DNA from: Gracilaria caudata
Taxonomy: Eukaryota; Rhodophyta; Florideophyceae; Gracilariales; Gracilariaceae
Assembly (NCBI GenBank): GCA_030374735.1
Contig: JASCIV010000063.1
Coordinates: forward strand, 1-55,793
Direction: 5' to 3'
DNA: 55,793 bases
Shown here piece after piece: positions 20,900 to 31,392 of this stretch. Both the position numbers and the translations under genes were made by a program. How positions within the stretch are numbered: position 1 is the first letter of the stretch; every line of letters starts with the position of its first letter. The notes under the pieces were generated by a model. It worked only from the letters and a program-made list of their open reading frames with translations. It ran no database searches and had not been told where the DNA came from.

Positions 20900-21220
20900 G
20901 ACATGTTGTTGCTGCCTTGCGGAACACGCCATCTGTATATAATCGCTAAAGCAAGTACATGTCGCATTCTTTACGTTCGCATATCAGAGCAAGCGCATCG
21001 TGTGTTAGTTCCCAATATTCAGGCGCATACCCTTTCTAGCTCACTACACAGACCAGAAATAGTCGAGCGTTCAAATGCGACTGAAAATGTAGGCTACAAT
21101 ACGACAAACAAGTTGTGCCATCCAAAGACACCCAAATGCAGCTCGGTGTTTGAAACTAGGCATCTCACTAGAGAACGCTTCGGCGCTGCCCTTTATCTGT
21201 GACCCCAATATCAAAGCTCT
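20900..21220. other. Convergent intergenic region, no gene
   Basis: 321 bp between the stop of the 1365-aa protein and the stop of the small plastid protein. Probably 3' UTRs only. Confidence 0.6.
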
Positions 21221-21523
21221 TCAAGCCGGCCCTACCATACCACCCGGCACAAAATCGCGCGCAAGTGACGCCAGAATGGCTAGTGCGAAAATTGCGAAAA
21301 TGATAGCAAAGCTGGTAACTCCCCAGAACGAGACGTTTCCATCTTCTTGCTCAGAAGCAGAAGTGTCTCTTGCTTTCTGATCCTCGCTTGTGTCACTCAT
21401 GCGCACGACGGCTCGTCGAGCTGGAGACGATTGATAGTTGTGCGACCTTGCTCTGCTTATTTGTTTGCTTTGAAGAGATGAGAAGCGCGCTTGACCCAGG
21501 GTTACGGACGAGATGAATGCCAT
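21221..21523 (-). CDS. Small plastid-targeted single-helix membrane protein, unknown
   Basis: Length is 100 aa, ATG at 21523. The N-terminus MAFISSVTLGQARFSSLQSK continues Ser/Arg/Gln-rich to about residue 41 (RRAVVR) with no acidic residue. This is the style of red-algal transit peptides, which have a Phe close to the start. The mature part begins acidic (SDTSEDQ ... SEQEDGN). One transmembrane helix follows (about 66-88, FWGVTSFAIIFAIFALAILASLA) and a short tail RDFVPGGMVGPA. Size and shape suit a thylakoid or envelope low-mass subunit or assembly factor. I could not match it to a known Psb, Psa, Pet or one-helix protein, and it lacks the ExxxxR chlorophyll-binding motif of Hlips. Confidence 0.7.
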   Translation of the reverse strand: MAFISSVTLGQARFSSLQSKQISRARSHNYQSSPARRAVVRMSDTSEDQKARDTSASEQEDGNVSFWGVTSFAIIFAIFALAILASLARDFVPGGMVGPA

Positions 21524-23439
21524 GGTTTGAAATCCTAAAAGGGCTAGGGGAATAGCCGATGCGTTCTGATTGTAGCGCGTCGCTTAAGATGAGGGGCGAG
21601 CACCGATACAGTTGTTTGAGACCTTCACACGACGATTGCTCTGTTGTTCTACTTTCGTATCTTAGAACAGTCCTTCGCATCGCCTGCGTTCGGTCCAGCT
21701 CCTCGCTGTGCGTGAAGAGCCGATGGTGGTAGCCTGGGTCAATTGACTCGCAAGATTTCGACCGAGATCTCCATTCTCACACGTGTACCTTTTTTGCGGT
21801 CCTCATGTTGTGATCAGGTTCATGCCAGAGTTTGGTCCGTCACGTCACACCGGATGACACACGTCGACATCGGCAACACAACGTCACGTTTCACATAAAG
21901 TATAGCGCGACGCAAAGATCGTTCTCTCTCTGTCTCTGTCTCTCCGTTTGTCTGTCCCTCTCTCTCTCCCTTCTGATGCAGTGGATCGTGTAAGAAGCTT
22001 CAGTTAAGATTTCGTTCATCATCCCCGCAAGCTCTTATGTGTATTCGTTGAAATTACAAGGGTAACCCCACGCTTTGGGGGCATAGAACGTTAACATGTT
22101 TCATCATGATGATAATATCATATTATGAACTCGCAGATAAGGATGTGTGGATCCTCACAGACCTGAGCAATATTTTGTGACCTGGACGTTGGTGAAGCTT
22201 CCCCTTTCCCCCTACCATCGCATTTGTACGAGTTCTCTTTCGATAGTTTTGGACGAGATGTCGGGAGTACCAAGAGAAGCATCTGTTGTCCTGCTTGAAG
22301 TCTGGAATGTGTTAAACGAATTCTAGTATAAGGTCACCTTTAGGAACTCTGTGCCTCACCCGTTTCTTCATTCTGAAGGAGATCTCTTTCTCCCTTTATT
22401 TACAAGCACATAAGCCTAATTCCGACTTAGTGTGGAGCGCTTCTTTACAAAGAAGCGTTCTCTCGCCAAAAGCGCCAGCACTCCGGCCATGCCTTAACAA
22501 TCAGCAGCAACTAAGCCTTGTCGCTCCCGCTGGGGAGGAAAGCATAATCCCCTTCAATGCGTCCTTTGAGGTCATCCTGAAATGTGGTGTTCTGCATCAC
22601 TTAAGACACCCCGGTCTGCAGGTGCACACTAGCTAGTGTCTCTTGTCAATCAGATGTGATGCAAGTGGATGAAGGGATGGGGTATGTTGAACATGTCTCT
22701 CCGAGAATATCACCTCTGCTTCTGGTGGATGTGTAACGGTCTTCATATCCGGCGACAGGTGTGACAGTAAAGGCTTTGCCATACATCGGCTTGTAACTCG
22801 TCTTCCATGAAATCGATAGGTACCAAAACCTGCCGCTCCATCGAGATTTCCAACCCCTCCATTGCCAGCCTGTCGACAAAGTCGTTCCTTGTTATACCTG
22901 GAGATTCTTCTTCTTTACTGTGGAAGCTGTGCTCTAATTCTCAACAAAACTGAGAAGCACTACGGGTATTTCTCTCTTCGTAACAGGGCCAGAATTCGAT
23001 GGGGCGCTTCCACTATTAGCTCTCTGAGCGACTTCTGTCTGTATTCTTGGTGACCGCGAAATATTCCACGTCGACTAGCAGTTGTCTTCTTCTTCTTTTA
23101 TATGGTCTGTAGCTCCTAATTCCATGACTCCGGGAAAGCAATCTAAAGATAGTTTTCTCTCCTACAAAGGCCAGTTGCCAGTGGACAACATCTGGAGATA
23201 CAAACGGGTATTCTTCAATTCACTATGTTGGAGTCATGAACAATGCTCTTCGCCTGATCTAGCCCTATTCGTGTGTAAACTGGCGTCTACGCACATTTTA
23301 AGAAGAAGAAGAACTCAGAAAGACTGTAACATCTTCGGTTGAAAGAATGTGTTTAATTGTCAATGATTCCTTAGCAGTCTATTGCGTTCATCATTAGATT
23401 GCAAATGAGCAATACTCGAACGAATGCCACTTTGTAAAA
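21524..23439. other. 1.9-kb gene-poor region
   Basis: No ORF here resembles a protein. It includes a CT-rich stretch (about 21920-21975), AT-rich sequence around 22100-22140 and a short perfect hairpin CGCTTCTTT-ac-AAAGAAGCG at 22438-22457. Upstream sequences of the plastid protein gene must lie at the left end. A non-coding RNA cannot be excluded. Confidence 0.5.
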
Positions 23440-24507
23440 CTAAACCGTGTTAAGAATAAAGTCGTTCCTCGGCGAGAATGGGGAATCCACGGATACTCGA
23501 AACACTTTTTGTTCCTCACACGGGCAGTTCCCGTTCGGCAAGGGATCACCAGTCGCTTTGAATCCCACAATCTCCTCCTTACTGCACCACGTTGAGCCCA
23601 GCACATCACACATGGTGCGAGGCGACGTGGACTCCTTCGCAACACACTCACCTTCAACGCCTGGAACGGGTGCAAACAATTGTCTACTTCCGACATCTCT
23701 TTGGGTACAACGACATCCGCATTTCATAATGAGCTCTGAGATGAAAGACGCAGCACGAGTTTCTGTCTTGCTCTTCTGCAGAACAGCATACATAATGACG
23801 AGTGTGTCGATTGGTCGCGAGAACGATGCAGTCATGCGACACCGTTCCGACTCTGGGTTGTCACGACCAAATGGGCAATTTACCATCTCGTCAGCTCCGT
23901 AGTGGCCACCAGGCACGATTTGAGAACCATTTGCTTCGATACCCATTTGAGTCATAGCTGCGGCAACCACTTTGTAGTTCTGGGAAACTAGCAGGGTTTT
24001 GTTATAGAACCTTATGCTTGGTCGAACAATTTCCGCTCCTCTCATACCGAAAACTGCCATGCTCTCCTTCCATCCGTCACCGGATCCAACACCTGGTTCA
24101 GCATCGATATCGTCTAGATCAATTCTTGTGGGTTCGAAGGTCCATCCATTTGCAGTAATTACTATGGCTTGCATTGATTGATACAGCATTTCACCCCCTT
24201 CCCGCTTGACCAAACACTCATCATCAGAGAGCAAAGCTTCGTGACCAATAAGAGTATAATTCCCTGCAAATTGATTTCCGGTCGGATTCTGTGAGTTCTC
24301 TTTGCAGTTGTTTACATCAAACTGAGTAGCTTTGATCTCTCGGAACCCATCTGTATCGTCAAAAGTCTGAACCTTATTGGGAGCTCCCAAAATCTGATGA
24401 ATAGGAATGTACTTCGAGCATGTTGACTCAACTTCGGTCAAATTCCAGAACACAACAACGGCAATGACGAAAATGAACACCGAATGGTATTGGATCGATG
24501 AAGTCAT
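23440..24507 (-). CDS. Secreted cysteine-rich protein, unknown
   Basis: Length is 355 aa, ATG at 24507. Residues 1 to about 28 are a signal peptide (VFIFVIAVVVFWNL core, cleavage near VES|TC). There are N-glycosylation sequons (NYT, NGS, NKT) and about 15 cysteines, with a C-terminal cluster MKCGCRCTQRD ... CDVLGSTWC ... NGNCPCEEQ. The middle holds an acidic stretch, DLDDIDAEPGVGSGDGW. A conserved-looking core (IDTLVIMYAVLQKSKTETRAASFISELIM) suggests a folded extracellular domain. I do not recognise the family; a lineage-specific cell-surface or matrix protein is plausible. No intron is seen, and no related neighbour. Confidence 0.7.
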   Translation of the reverse strand: MTSSIQYHSVFIFVIAVVVFWNLTEVESTCSKYIPIHQILGAPNKVQTFDDTDGFREIKATQFDVNNCKENSQNPTGNQFAGNYTLIGHEALLSDDECLVKREGGEMLYQSMQAIVITANGWTFEPTRIDLDDIDAEPGVGSGDGWKESMAVFGMRGAEIVRPSIRFYNKTLLVSQNYKVVAAAMTQMGIEANGSQIVPGGHYGADEMVNCPFGRDNPESERCRMTASFSRPIDTLVIMYAVLQKSKTETRAASFISELIMKCGCRCTQRDVGSRQLFAPVPGVEGECVAKESTSPRTMCDVLGSTWCSKEEIVGFKATGDPLPNGNCPCEEQKVFRVSVDSPFSPRNDFILNTV

Positions 24508-25328
24508 AGTGTACGTGTTGATTCAGCAATATACTATGCGCCCAGCCTGTCTGTCTTGAAGATTGGGTCTGCTTGCATGCAGGGACACTGCAGAACGAGA
24601 GGCCTCTTATACTGCCCAACGTTCTAGGCTCCGGCAATTAAGCCCGGAGAGCAACCTTGGAGACTTTGATTCGAAGCTTCTTTGGAGTTTAGGGTTTAAG
24701 GAAGGAGGAACCTTCGTTTCACGCGACATGGGACGGTACGGGTCTTTAGGAATTCGAAGATCAGTCTCATTGAAACGACCTTGTGATAGGAATCCGTAGG
24801 GTAAATAGGACACCTCACAAAACGTGCTATGGATCTGTGCACAAGAGCTTAGTTTGCCTTTGGCTTCTAATTTGCAAGAGCACAGCAACAAAAGTTGCTA
24901 TGAGATGGGCCACTTCGTTCCAAAGCCTCGCACGCCCACGGCGCGCTCGTCCTACAACGTGACATTAATTATTACCACATTTGTGCGCACAATATGATGG
25001 AGGAATAGTTCTGAGCTGAGAATACGAAACTTTCGTTTTTCATAGGAAAGCGTACGTCCGTTATGAAGGACTTCATCGTCAATGATAGTCACCTTTCTTT
25101 GTCTCAAAATTATTCCAGTTTAGTTAATATTAGCTTGAGAACATAATTTCGCATCTACGAGTTAAGCAACAGTATTCCAACTCTTTGAGTTAAAAAAGGT
25201 ATCTCTTACCTTCGATACAAGTTATTGAAGTAAAAGCTGATCATGACTCTTGGAAAATGATAGTCAAAAGGAAAACAGGAAAACAAACACAAGTTATTCT
25301 GGCATTGGAGGGACAGGGTCTCACTGAA
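24508..25328. other. Intergenic region, no gene seen
   Basis: 821 bp with AT-rich sequence around 24960-25300 and no protein-like ORF. It contains the promoter of the 23440-24507 gene and the 3' region of the next gene on the same strand. Confidence 0.55.
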
Positions 25329-28300
25329 TCATCTACGTTGAGATGGAGTTGTCTCCCAGTTGCTCCAGTTTGAAGCCCATTGCGATCCCAGAGGTTCTAA
25401 ACACATGCTGGAGAAGCAGGCCTTCTTGTCTTGGATCAGATTGATCAACGTTCTTGCCCAGTATATACGCTCAATACTTGGACATACCAAACTCACACAC
25501 TCTTTCTTTTCACAATCGAGGACTTTTCCCACTTCGGTGCATCCCGTTGGCGGCTGGCCATTTTGTTTCCATAACGCAGACAAGACTTGGGCAAACTTCA
25601 TCAGGGGTAGAATCTTTCGAGATGTCGGCCATGAGCCGCAGGTAGTGTTCCATTCTTGGGGTTTGGGCGATGGTTTCTTATAAAGTGCAGCTAGAATACT
25701 CCGTTGAGCTTTTAATTTCTTCAGTTCCACATCGTCCCCGTACCAATGTCGCAGCCGATTCCGGTGATGCTCTAGAAGATTATCAAACTCCTCACCGGAC
25801 ATGTCGAGTAACACGCCGACATAAACTGGTCGAGCCCCTTTTGGCAGATCGGCATCTACCAGAAGCACATTAGTATCGACGCCATCTATTTCTTGCAACT
25901 CTTCGAAGAATATTCTTTCCATCTTCTTAGCTTTTCGGTTGGTAGCCGGTACTTCAGACGCTATCCCCATAACTCGAACTCGCCAGTCTTCGCAAATGCA
26001 ATCAAGTATCTTTGAAACAACGTCAGCCGCACCTCGTGCACCGCGAACTGAGACCACATGAGTCGTTAAGAGTCTCCAATCCTTCAGGTGCATGGACATT
26101 AGAATCTCTATTCCATCTAACTCAAGGCAAACACGCGTCCTTAAAGCAAAGCCCCAAGCAGTAATATGGCTTTCAGAGAGTGACCGAGTTAGTCTCAGAC
26201 CTGTCACGACAATTGAATCTCCTATTGAACGCACTAGGCTTTCTACGCTTTCGTCGTCGGGTACAAGTTTGATCATTGTAGATTGTGAGATCTCCTTAAC
26301 AAGCCCAGGAATTACACTAATACATATTCCTCGAAGAAGATAGAACAGTACCAAACCGGAAACATTAAGGCTCTCGCTGTGTTTCTCACAAGGTTCTGAA
26401 GCATGGTCGTTTAGATCCACCTCGGGCTGATTCCCAAAAAGTAGAATTTTCTCTGCTGTAGACTGTGACGGTGTTTCTCGAAGGCTCAAAGCTCCGCCGA
26501 GCACCAGTTCGGATATATCGTCCTTAACGTCGAAGAAAAAGTCATACTTGAACATCGTGGGCCATCTTTGCAATGATCTGAATCTGTTACGGATGCCCTT
26601 CATTCGCGGAATTCGACGAACGCTGTTGCTCTCCAGGTCTTCAGAAGAAACGTTTTCGGATAGACGTCCTGCTTTTCGCTCAGGGTCGTTGAAATCGAAG
26701 AAAACATCTTCATTGTTAAAGAGGCAGTCCTCCCCTTCGAGAAATGATGTGCCTAATGGACGCCTTTGTTCAACTTTTTTCTCACTTCCAGTAACCACTT
26801 TCCTGGCAAAACATCTCACTTTCGTACCTCTCCCCAACCGGACACCAGTAACTTCGGCAGGATGCAGGATTTCCCCTTGCCCTGCATAGTTAAATTTATC
26901 CTGCACATTTTGTGGCTTGCGAAACTTAGGAGTCCTAGAATATTCTTCCCCTCGGGTTATAAATTGAACTCCAGTTTGCACAGTCGGGTCAATTTTAGCC
27001 CGCATAATCTCTGCCTCGAACCCAACGGGAACACTCTTCTCAAGTTCAGTCAGTCTACATTCATTCTCGGCTGCTGCCTCTCTGTCAGCAATACTTCTGT
27101 ACTCATTCTGCCGTTTAGTCTTGACTTCACGTGGTAGATTCTGAATGCGGTGCTCCTCTAATGTCTTTTCTCCGTACATAGTATTCCCGTGCTTCAGCTG
27201 CACGATACGCAATGAGAACAAGAGAGGTGATGGGAGTGTTCTACCTTCAAAGAATCTGCTTTTCGCCTCTTTTGGAGCATGTCTGTATGTGGTCCATTCT
27301 CGAGTGTGTGAAGAAGAGAGGTGGCGCGAAAAGGTTTTGGTACAAAACGGCCGTTGAAACACCATAAGATAACTCTGGTGTCGCCCCGAGCATCCAAAGA
27401 GTGGACAAAACTTGCAACCAAGCCACGTTACCTTCAGATCTAATGGGTCTCTTGCAATAATATGGAGCCCATAATCTGTGAGATACTCAACAATTTTCGG
27501 TTCGTCAGGAGCGTTGGTTCCCTTCTCCTTTTCCACGTTTGGCTCTTCAGTCCGTTCAGAGGGCTTCGAAATGTTCTGCTCTTGGGATTTACCCTGATCT
27601 ACGGTGGGGAGAGCAGGACCAAAGGGATCAAAAGGAACCAAAGGAGGACGAGAAGGTCCCTTTGAAGGCGGCGGTCGGGGCACCAAATTGGTACGAGTAC
27701 CAGAAACAACCTCTCCATCTTTTAGGCTCGTTCCAGAACCCGAGATTGCGCTCTTGGACGGGACTAAATCCATTGCGATATTCCGCGGAGCATCTGAGGT
27801 CGAAGTTTGGGCTTGATTGACTGACGCTTTCGTGCTCGACTTCACGACGTTCGTTGGTGCTTGAGGTTGTGTGGAAGGAACCGACCGACATACTTGTGGC
27901 TTTGCAGTTTCTATTTTTGAGGCCGCCTCTTGCTTCTTTGAATGGCTGCTGTCGACTTGTTGAGTTAACCATGCGGGACGCGGAATGGGCTCGAACCTCC
28001 GTTTCGACCGGTCTTGCGCTAGATTTATGGAGTTAGACCTCGCGGTAGCATCTGGTTTCGTCATTGTACGCAATGACTTCGTTGGTCGTTTCTCTTCGGG
28101 TTGTGCTCTTGCGTCCGTTTTCTCCATGGGGAATTGGGCGGAGTTCTGCCGCGAATCTGAACCTTCAGCGAAAGCAGGTGCTAATGGTAAGGGGGATCGG
28201 GCGTTACGAACGATAGGTGACGGGTTTTCCAATCCAACAACAGGCCGTGGTCGCTGTCCAAGAGGGGAACGCAATTCTGGCCGACGTACGGACCTTGATG

Positions 28301-30134
28301 GAGTTCGGGACCTACGAGATGGATGTGGTCTAATCGGAGCAGGAGGCGGCGGGGAGCGAGAGCGACGTCGATGACGAATGGGAGAAAGAGATTCGCGCCT
28401 GCGATGGGGAGGAGAGGGTGAACGACGACTGCGATAGGAGACAGAAGGAGAAGGACGAGTGCGATGTCGGGGAGAAAAAGAGCAACGGCGACGATGAGGC
28501 GGAGAGGGAGATCGACGATTGCGAGCTGGAGGAGAGCGAGATCGGCGGAAACGAGGCGGTGGAGAGCGAAGAGTTCTTCCGCGTTGCATCGGTGAGCGAG
28601 AATATCGTCTGGAAGGCGACGATGCAAACGAGCTTCTGCGACGGGGAGATGAACTTCGAGACCAGCGTCTGTGCGGCTGCGGCGAGCGAGAAAAGCGACG
28701 ACGAGGTGGGGGAGTACGAGAACGGCGACTGTGTCGCAATAACGGTGGGGAATGGAAACGATGAGGTGGAGTTGTATGTGAAGAACCAGGACGCTCTCGT
28801 CGCGCAATCGGCGATTGTATGCGGGAGGATGTGTTGCGGAGAGGTGAGAGTGATGGAGAACGACGGCGAGCAGGAGAACGGCCCATGGGAACGATTCCCG
28901 GGGAGCGCGATCTGCGGCGTGGCGGTAGCGGCGGGGAAAACGCTCGTGGTGGTGGTGGTTGATGATGATGATGACCGAAAAGTGGCGAACGGGTGGGTGA
29001 TGACCGTTGGGACGTTGGGTGTGGTTTGAAGTTGGGGCGCAAGGGAGATTTTTCTGATGAGATATACGGCGGCGGAGAAGATGAGCGTGCACGAGGTCTC
29101 AAGGGCGATGGCATGTACGTTACATTCGGCTGCGAATTTTGTCGCAAGTGGGCGGCAGGTGGAGGCGGGCTCAGCCGTCTTTGGTAGGGCTTTGGTGTCG
29201 GTGGGGATGGGGCGTTCGCGCTTGGACAGGATCTTGACGGAGGTTGCCACGGAAGCGTGGCGCTGGAGTGTGCGACAGAAGGGTGAGGTTGTGACGTGAG
29301 TGAAGTGTCAGAGGCATTGTGCAAAAGAGGGCGAGGTCGCTTACGCGGAACCGGCGGAGAGGGAGTGCGCGTTCTCTTAGAGGGCATTGTGTGCCCGTGA
29401 GTTTCATCGTGCGTAGGGATATCTCGTTTGGGAAGGTTAGGACTGGCGACTTGATGCGATTCAACAGCATTGAACGGAGTGTTGTTTGGTTGAGATGGAG
29501 GAGTAGGTCTTGATGCAGAGCTCGCTGTGGGTGGTTCAAACGGGTGGTGGCGTGAAGTTGAAGCTGCTTGAAACACTGCGGGCGTGGACGGACGCGGGAG
29601 GACGGGCTCATTCTGTTTGAGGCTGCGATTAGGGCGCGGTTGAAACGGCTTAATGGATAATCTGCGTGCTTGTTTATCGCGTTGACCATCTCCTGCATCG
29701 AGCGAAGCACTGGTTTGTGCAGCGGCAGTCGCCACAGCCGGAACCGCGGGGCGTGGTCGCCCCCGCAACGAGGCGCCATGCGCCGGCGCTCCGTTCACCA
29801 AGGGCTCCGTCTTGGAAACCTCATTCAAACCAAGCGGCTTTGCATCTAACTCTTTGCGCTCCTCAACTTTGATCGCGTTTCCCAGCCGCGGCCGTAGTAC
29901 AACTGGCTCAATCTCTCGCTTGGTCTCGCCGCGCGGCGAAGGAGACACAACGGCGTCCGCGATCGGTCGAAGTGACGCGCCAGCACGCCGTCGCTTCGAC
30001 GTGGGTTGGAACGGCGCGCGTCGCGACACACGTTTCGGAGCGACGGATGACGACGGCGCGCTGGCGACCGGATGCGGTACGACCGGACGCTCGGGCGCGT
30101 CGGACGCGCGGGGCGCGGTCGGCGACTCGCCCAT
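25329..30134 (-). CDS. RS-rich zinc-finger protein with transposase-like C-terminus
   Basis: Length is 1601 aa from the ATG at 30134 (MGESPTAPRASDAP); the frame goes to 30167 only by GTG. Residues about 1-340 are Pro/Ser/Arg-rich and disordered. About 350-650 is a dense RS/RSP domain (RRRSRSPP, SRRSRTP), like splicing-factor RS domains. Near 905-960 lies a C..C...H....H finger (LGCKFCPLFGC ... FSRHLSSSHTREW) whose second half resembles BED-type fingers. The last ~300 residues (LLTTHVVSVRG ... VVSKILDCICEDWRVRVMGI, then LLEHHRNRLRHWYGDD) resemble the RNase-H-like core of some BED-finger/hAT-like transposases, but the usual Asp-Gly after GI is replaced by Ser-Glu. That suggests a domesticated, catalytically dead module. 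The open frame is certain; the domain origin is inference. Confidence 0.7.
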   Translation of the reverse strand: MGESPTAPRASDAPERPVVPHPVASAPSSSVAPKRVSRRAPFQPTSKRRRAGASLRPIADAVVSPSPRGETKREIEPVVLRPRLGNAIKVEERKELDAKPLGLNEVSKTEPLVNGAPAHGASLRGRPRPAVPAVATAAAQTSASLDAGDGQRDKQARRLSIKPFQPRPNRSLKQNEPVLPRPSTPAVFQAASTSRHHPFEPPTASSASRPTPPSQPNNTPFNAVESHQVASPNLPKRDIPTHDETHGHTMPSKRTRTPSPPVPRKRPRPLLHNASDTSLTSQPHPSVAHSSATLPWQPPSRSCPSANAPSPPTPKPYQRRLSPPPPAAHLRQNSQPNVTYMPSPLRPRARSSSPPPYISSEKSPLRPNFKPHPTSQRSSPTRSPLFGHHHHQPPPPRAFSPPLPPRRRSRSPGIVPMGRSPARRRSPSLSPLRNTSSRIQSPIARRERPGSSHTTPPHRFHSPPLLRHSRRSRTPPPRRRFSRSPQPHRRWSRSSSPRRRSSFASSPSRRYSRSPMQRGRTLRSPPPRFRRSRSPPARNRRSPSPPHRRRCSFSPRHRTRPSPSVSYRSRRSPSPPHRRRESLSPIRHRRRSRSPPPPAPIRPHPSRRSRTPSRSVRRPELRSPLGQRPRPVVGLENPSPIVRNARSPLPLAPAFAEGSDSRQNSAQFPMEKTDARAQPEEKRPTKSLRTMTKPDATARSNSINLAQDRSKRRFEPIPRPAWLTQQVDSSHSKKQEAASKIETAKPQVCRSVPSTQPQAPTNVVKSSTKASVNQAQTSTSDAPRNIAMDLVPSKSAISGSGTSLKDGEVVSGTRTNLVPRPPPSKGPSRPPLVPFDPFGPALPTVDQGKSQEQNISKPSERTEEPNVEKEKGTNAPDEPKIVEYLTDYGLHIIARDPLDLKVTWLGCKFCPLFGCSGRHQSYLMVFQRPFCTKTFSRHLSSSHTREWTTYRHAPKEAKSRFFEGRTLPSPLLFSLRIVQLKHGNTMYGEKTLEEHRIQNLPREVKTKRQNEYRSIADREAAAENECRLTELEKSVPVGFEAEIMRAKIDPTVQTGVQFITRGEEYSRTPKFRKPQNVQDKFNYAGQGEILHPAEVTGVRLGRGTKVRCFARKVVTGSEKKVEQRRPLGTSFLEGEDCLFNNEDVFFDFNDPERKAGRLSENVSSEDLESNSVRRIPRMKGIRNRFRSLQRWPTMFKYDFFFDVKDDISELVLGGALSLRETPSQSTAEKILLFGNQPEVDLNDHASEPCEKHSESLNVSGLVLFYLLRGICISVIPGLVKEISQSTMIKLVPDDESVESLVRSIGDSIVVTGLRLTRSLSESHITAWGFALRTRVCLELDGIEILMSMHLKDWRLLTTHVVSVRGARGAADVVSKILDCICEDWRVRVMGIASEVPATNRKAKKMERIFFEELQEIDGVDTNVLLVDADLPKGARPVYVGVLLDMSGEEFDNLLEHHRNRLRHWYGDDVELKKLKAQRSILAALYKKPSPKPQEWNTTCGSWPTSRKILPLMKFAQVLSALWKQNGQPPTGCTEVGKVLDCEKKECVSLVCPSIERIYWARTLINLIQDKKACFSSMCLEPLGSQWASNWSNWETTPSQRR

Positions 30135-31392
30135 TGCGCTCGGTCGACGCGTGCGGGATGGAGACACGGAGGAGTGGCGGCAATTCCCCGCAGCGCTGTC
30201 TACGAGCTGTAGGTGGCCGGCGAGGGTGCAGAGCGACCACCGAACGCCTGCGGCGTGCGATATCTCTCATACCATTTGCACCGTCAACGGTACCGTTGTA
30301 CTGAAGGTGGCAAGCGATGCTGCCCCGTTTTTTTTTCGCGCTTTCCCAAATGCGCCATATCGGGACCCTTGGATGGTGCTCAACGGTTGAGCGGCTAAAC
30401 TTGAGCCTCAACCCCCGCAGCTCCAAAGTTTGTATTACCTCTGGTGAGGGGCTCCATGCGGCGACCGCCACGCGATATGATACACAGGTACGCGCGCGGA
30501 GACGCCTGCGAACTGACGCTCTGTTGGAGTTGCTTTCGATACGCGCGCGGGCGACTGGTCGTGCACGCCGGCTTGTAACGCGCATGGCGCGCCGGGGAGT
30601 CGCGCCAAGCTGCGCCAGTCTGGCAGCGCCAGCCTGCTTGTCGCGCTGCGCTGCGCGCATCGCCGCCAGCGCCTGGTTGGCGTGCGCGCCGTGCCCGCTA
30701 CGTTCGCAGCCGCCGAAACGGCGCTTGCTTGCGCGTTTGCCTACAGGGCGTTTGCCTACAGGGCGTTTGCTTCTGTGCGCTTCGCGCTGTTTAGGGGGTG
30801 GGGTAAGAGCATGCTTCGCGGATGCTTACCGACGCCCGCTTTGGAAAGGGGCGTGACGGTCCGTGTCAGCGCGTTCCCGTCACAAGTTTCCCTTTCTGCG
30901 TTCAATGTTTCGTCACCGCCCTCGGCGGCTAATGTGGTCCCTACACGCGCGCGACATTTCTCGTCATACTAAGAGGTATCGATACGAAGACGGCGCTAGC
31001 CCTCTAAACTGTACATAAGTACTCTTCACGTCGCGTCTGCTCCTCGCGGTCGACGGCGAATATCTCCCCTGTGTTGTTTTCCCACCAATCAAATCATCAC
31101 CCACGCCGTCAAGCACTGTGCCAACTTAAGCTTCTTCGTCATGTTTATGAAGGATACTTACGCTGCACATCATTTTGTAATGCTCGCGGTTACCTGCCCC
31201 TTTGTTGTCACGCCCACTGTCAATTTCTATTGAGAAACCGCTTGTTCGTGTTCCTGTGATTCAAATACCCCTCCCCACACCCTGCTTGATCCCTCTCTCC
31301 CCCTGTAATCACCACTGTCTGATTCGTTTTCCACTCTTTCGTCGCATCACAACACGTTCACAAACGGGAACGCCCATTCGGACTGCTGCACC
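30135..31392. promoter_or_regulatory. Divergent intergenic region with GC-rich block
   Basis: About 1.26 kb between the RS-protein gene (minus) and the glycosyltransferase gene (plus). The left 800 bp are very GC-rich, so long open frames (29908-30660 minus, 30317-30856 plus) arise by chance. It contains a T9 tract followed by CGCGC (30328-30341), a 15-nt tandem repeat (30733-30770) and a pyrimidine-rich leader before the ATG at 31393. No supported gene. Confidence 0.5.
30733..30770. repeat. 15-nt tandem repeat, 2.5 copies
   Basis: Unit GCGTTTGCCTACAGG, two exact copies plus eight bases of a third. Confidence 0.9.

Noticed and set aside
1118..22424. Similar strings GCATAAAGCCTAATTTC (1118) and CACATAAGCCTAATTCC (about 22408), each after a CT-rich stretch; shared CATCATGATGAT at 1356 and 22100
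   Set aside because: Too short to call a dispersed repeat without a genome comparison.
27985..29299. Several ORFs antisense or out of frame to the RS domain
   Set aside because: Low-complexity shadows of the RS-coding repeats (Asp/Glu-rich or Ser/His-rich), no independent signal.
29908..30856. Long ORFs on both strands in the GC-rich block (29908-30660 minus, 30317-30856 plus)
   Set aside because: Arg/Ala-rich in all frames, overlapping each other and the RS-gene start; composition explains them.
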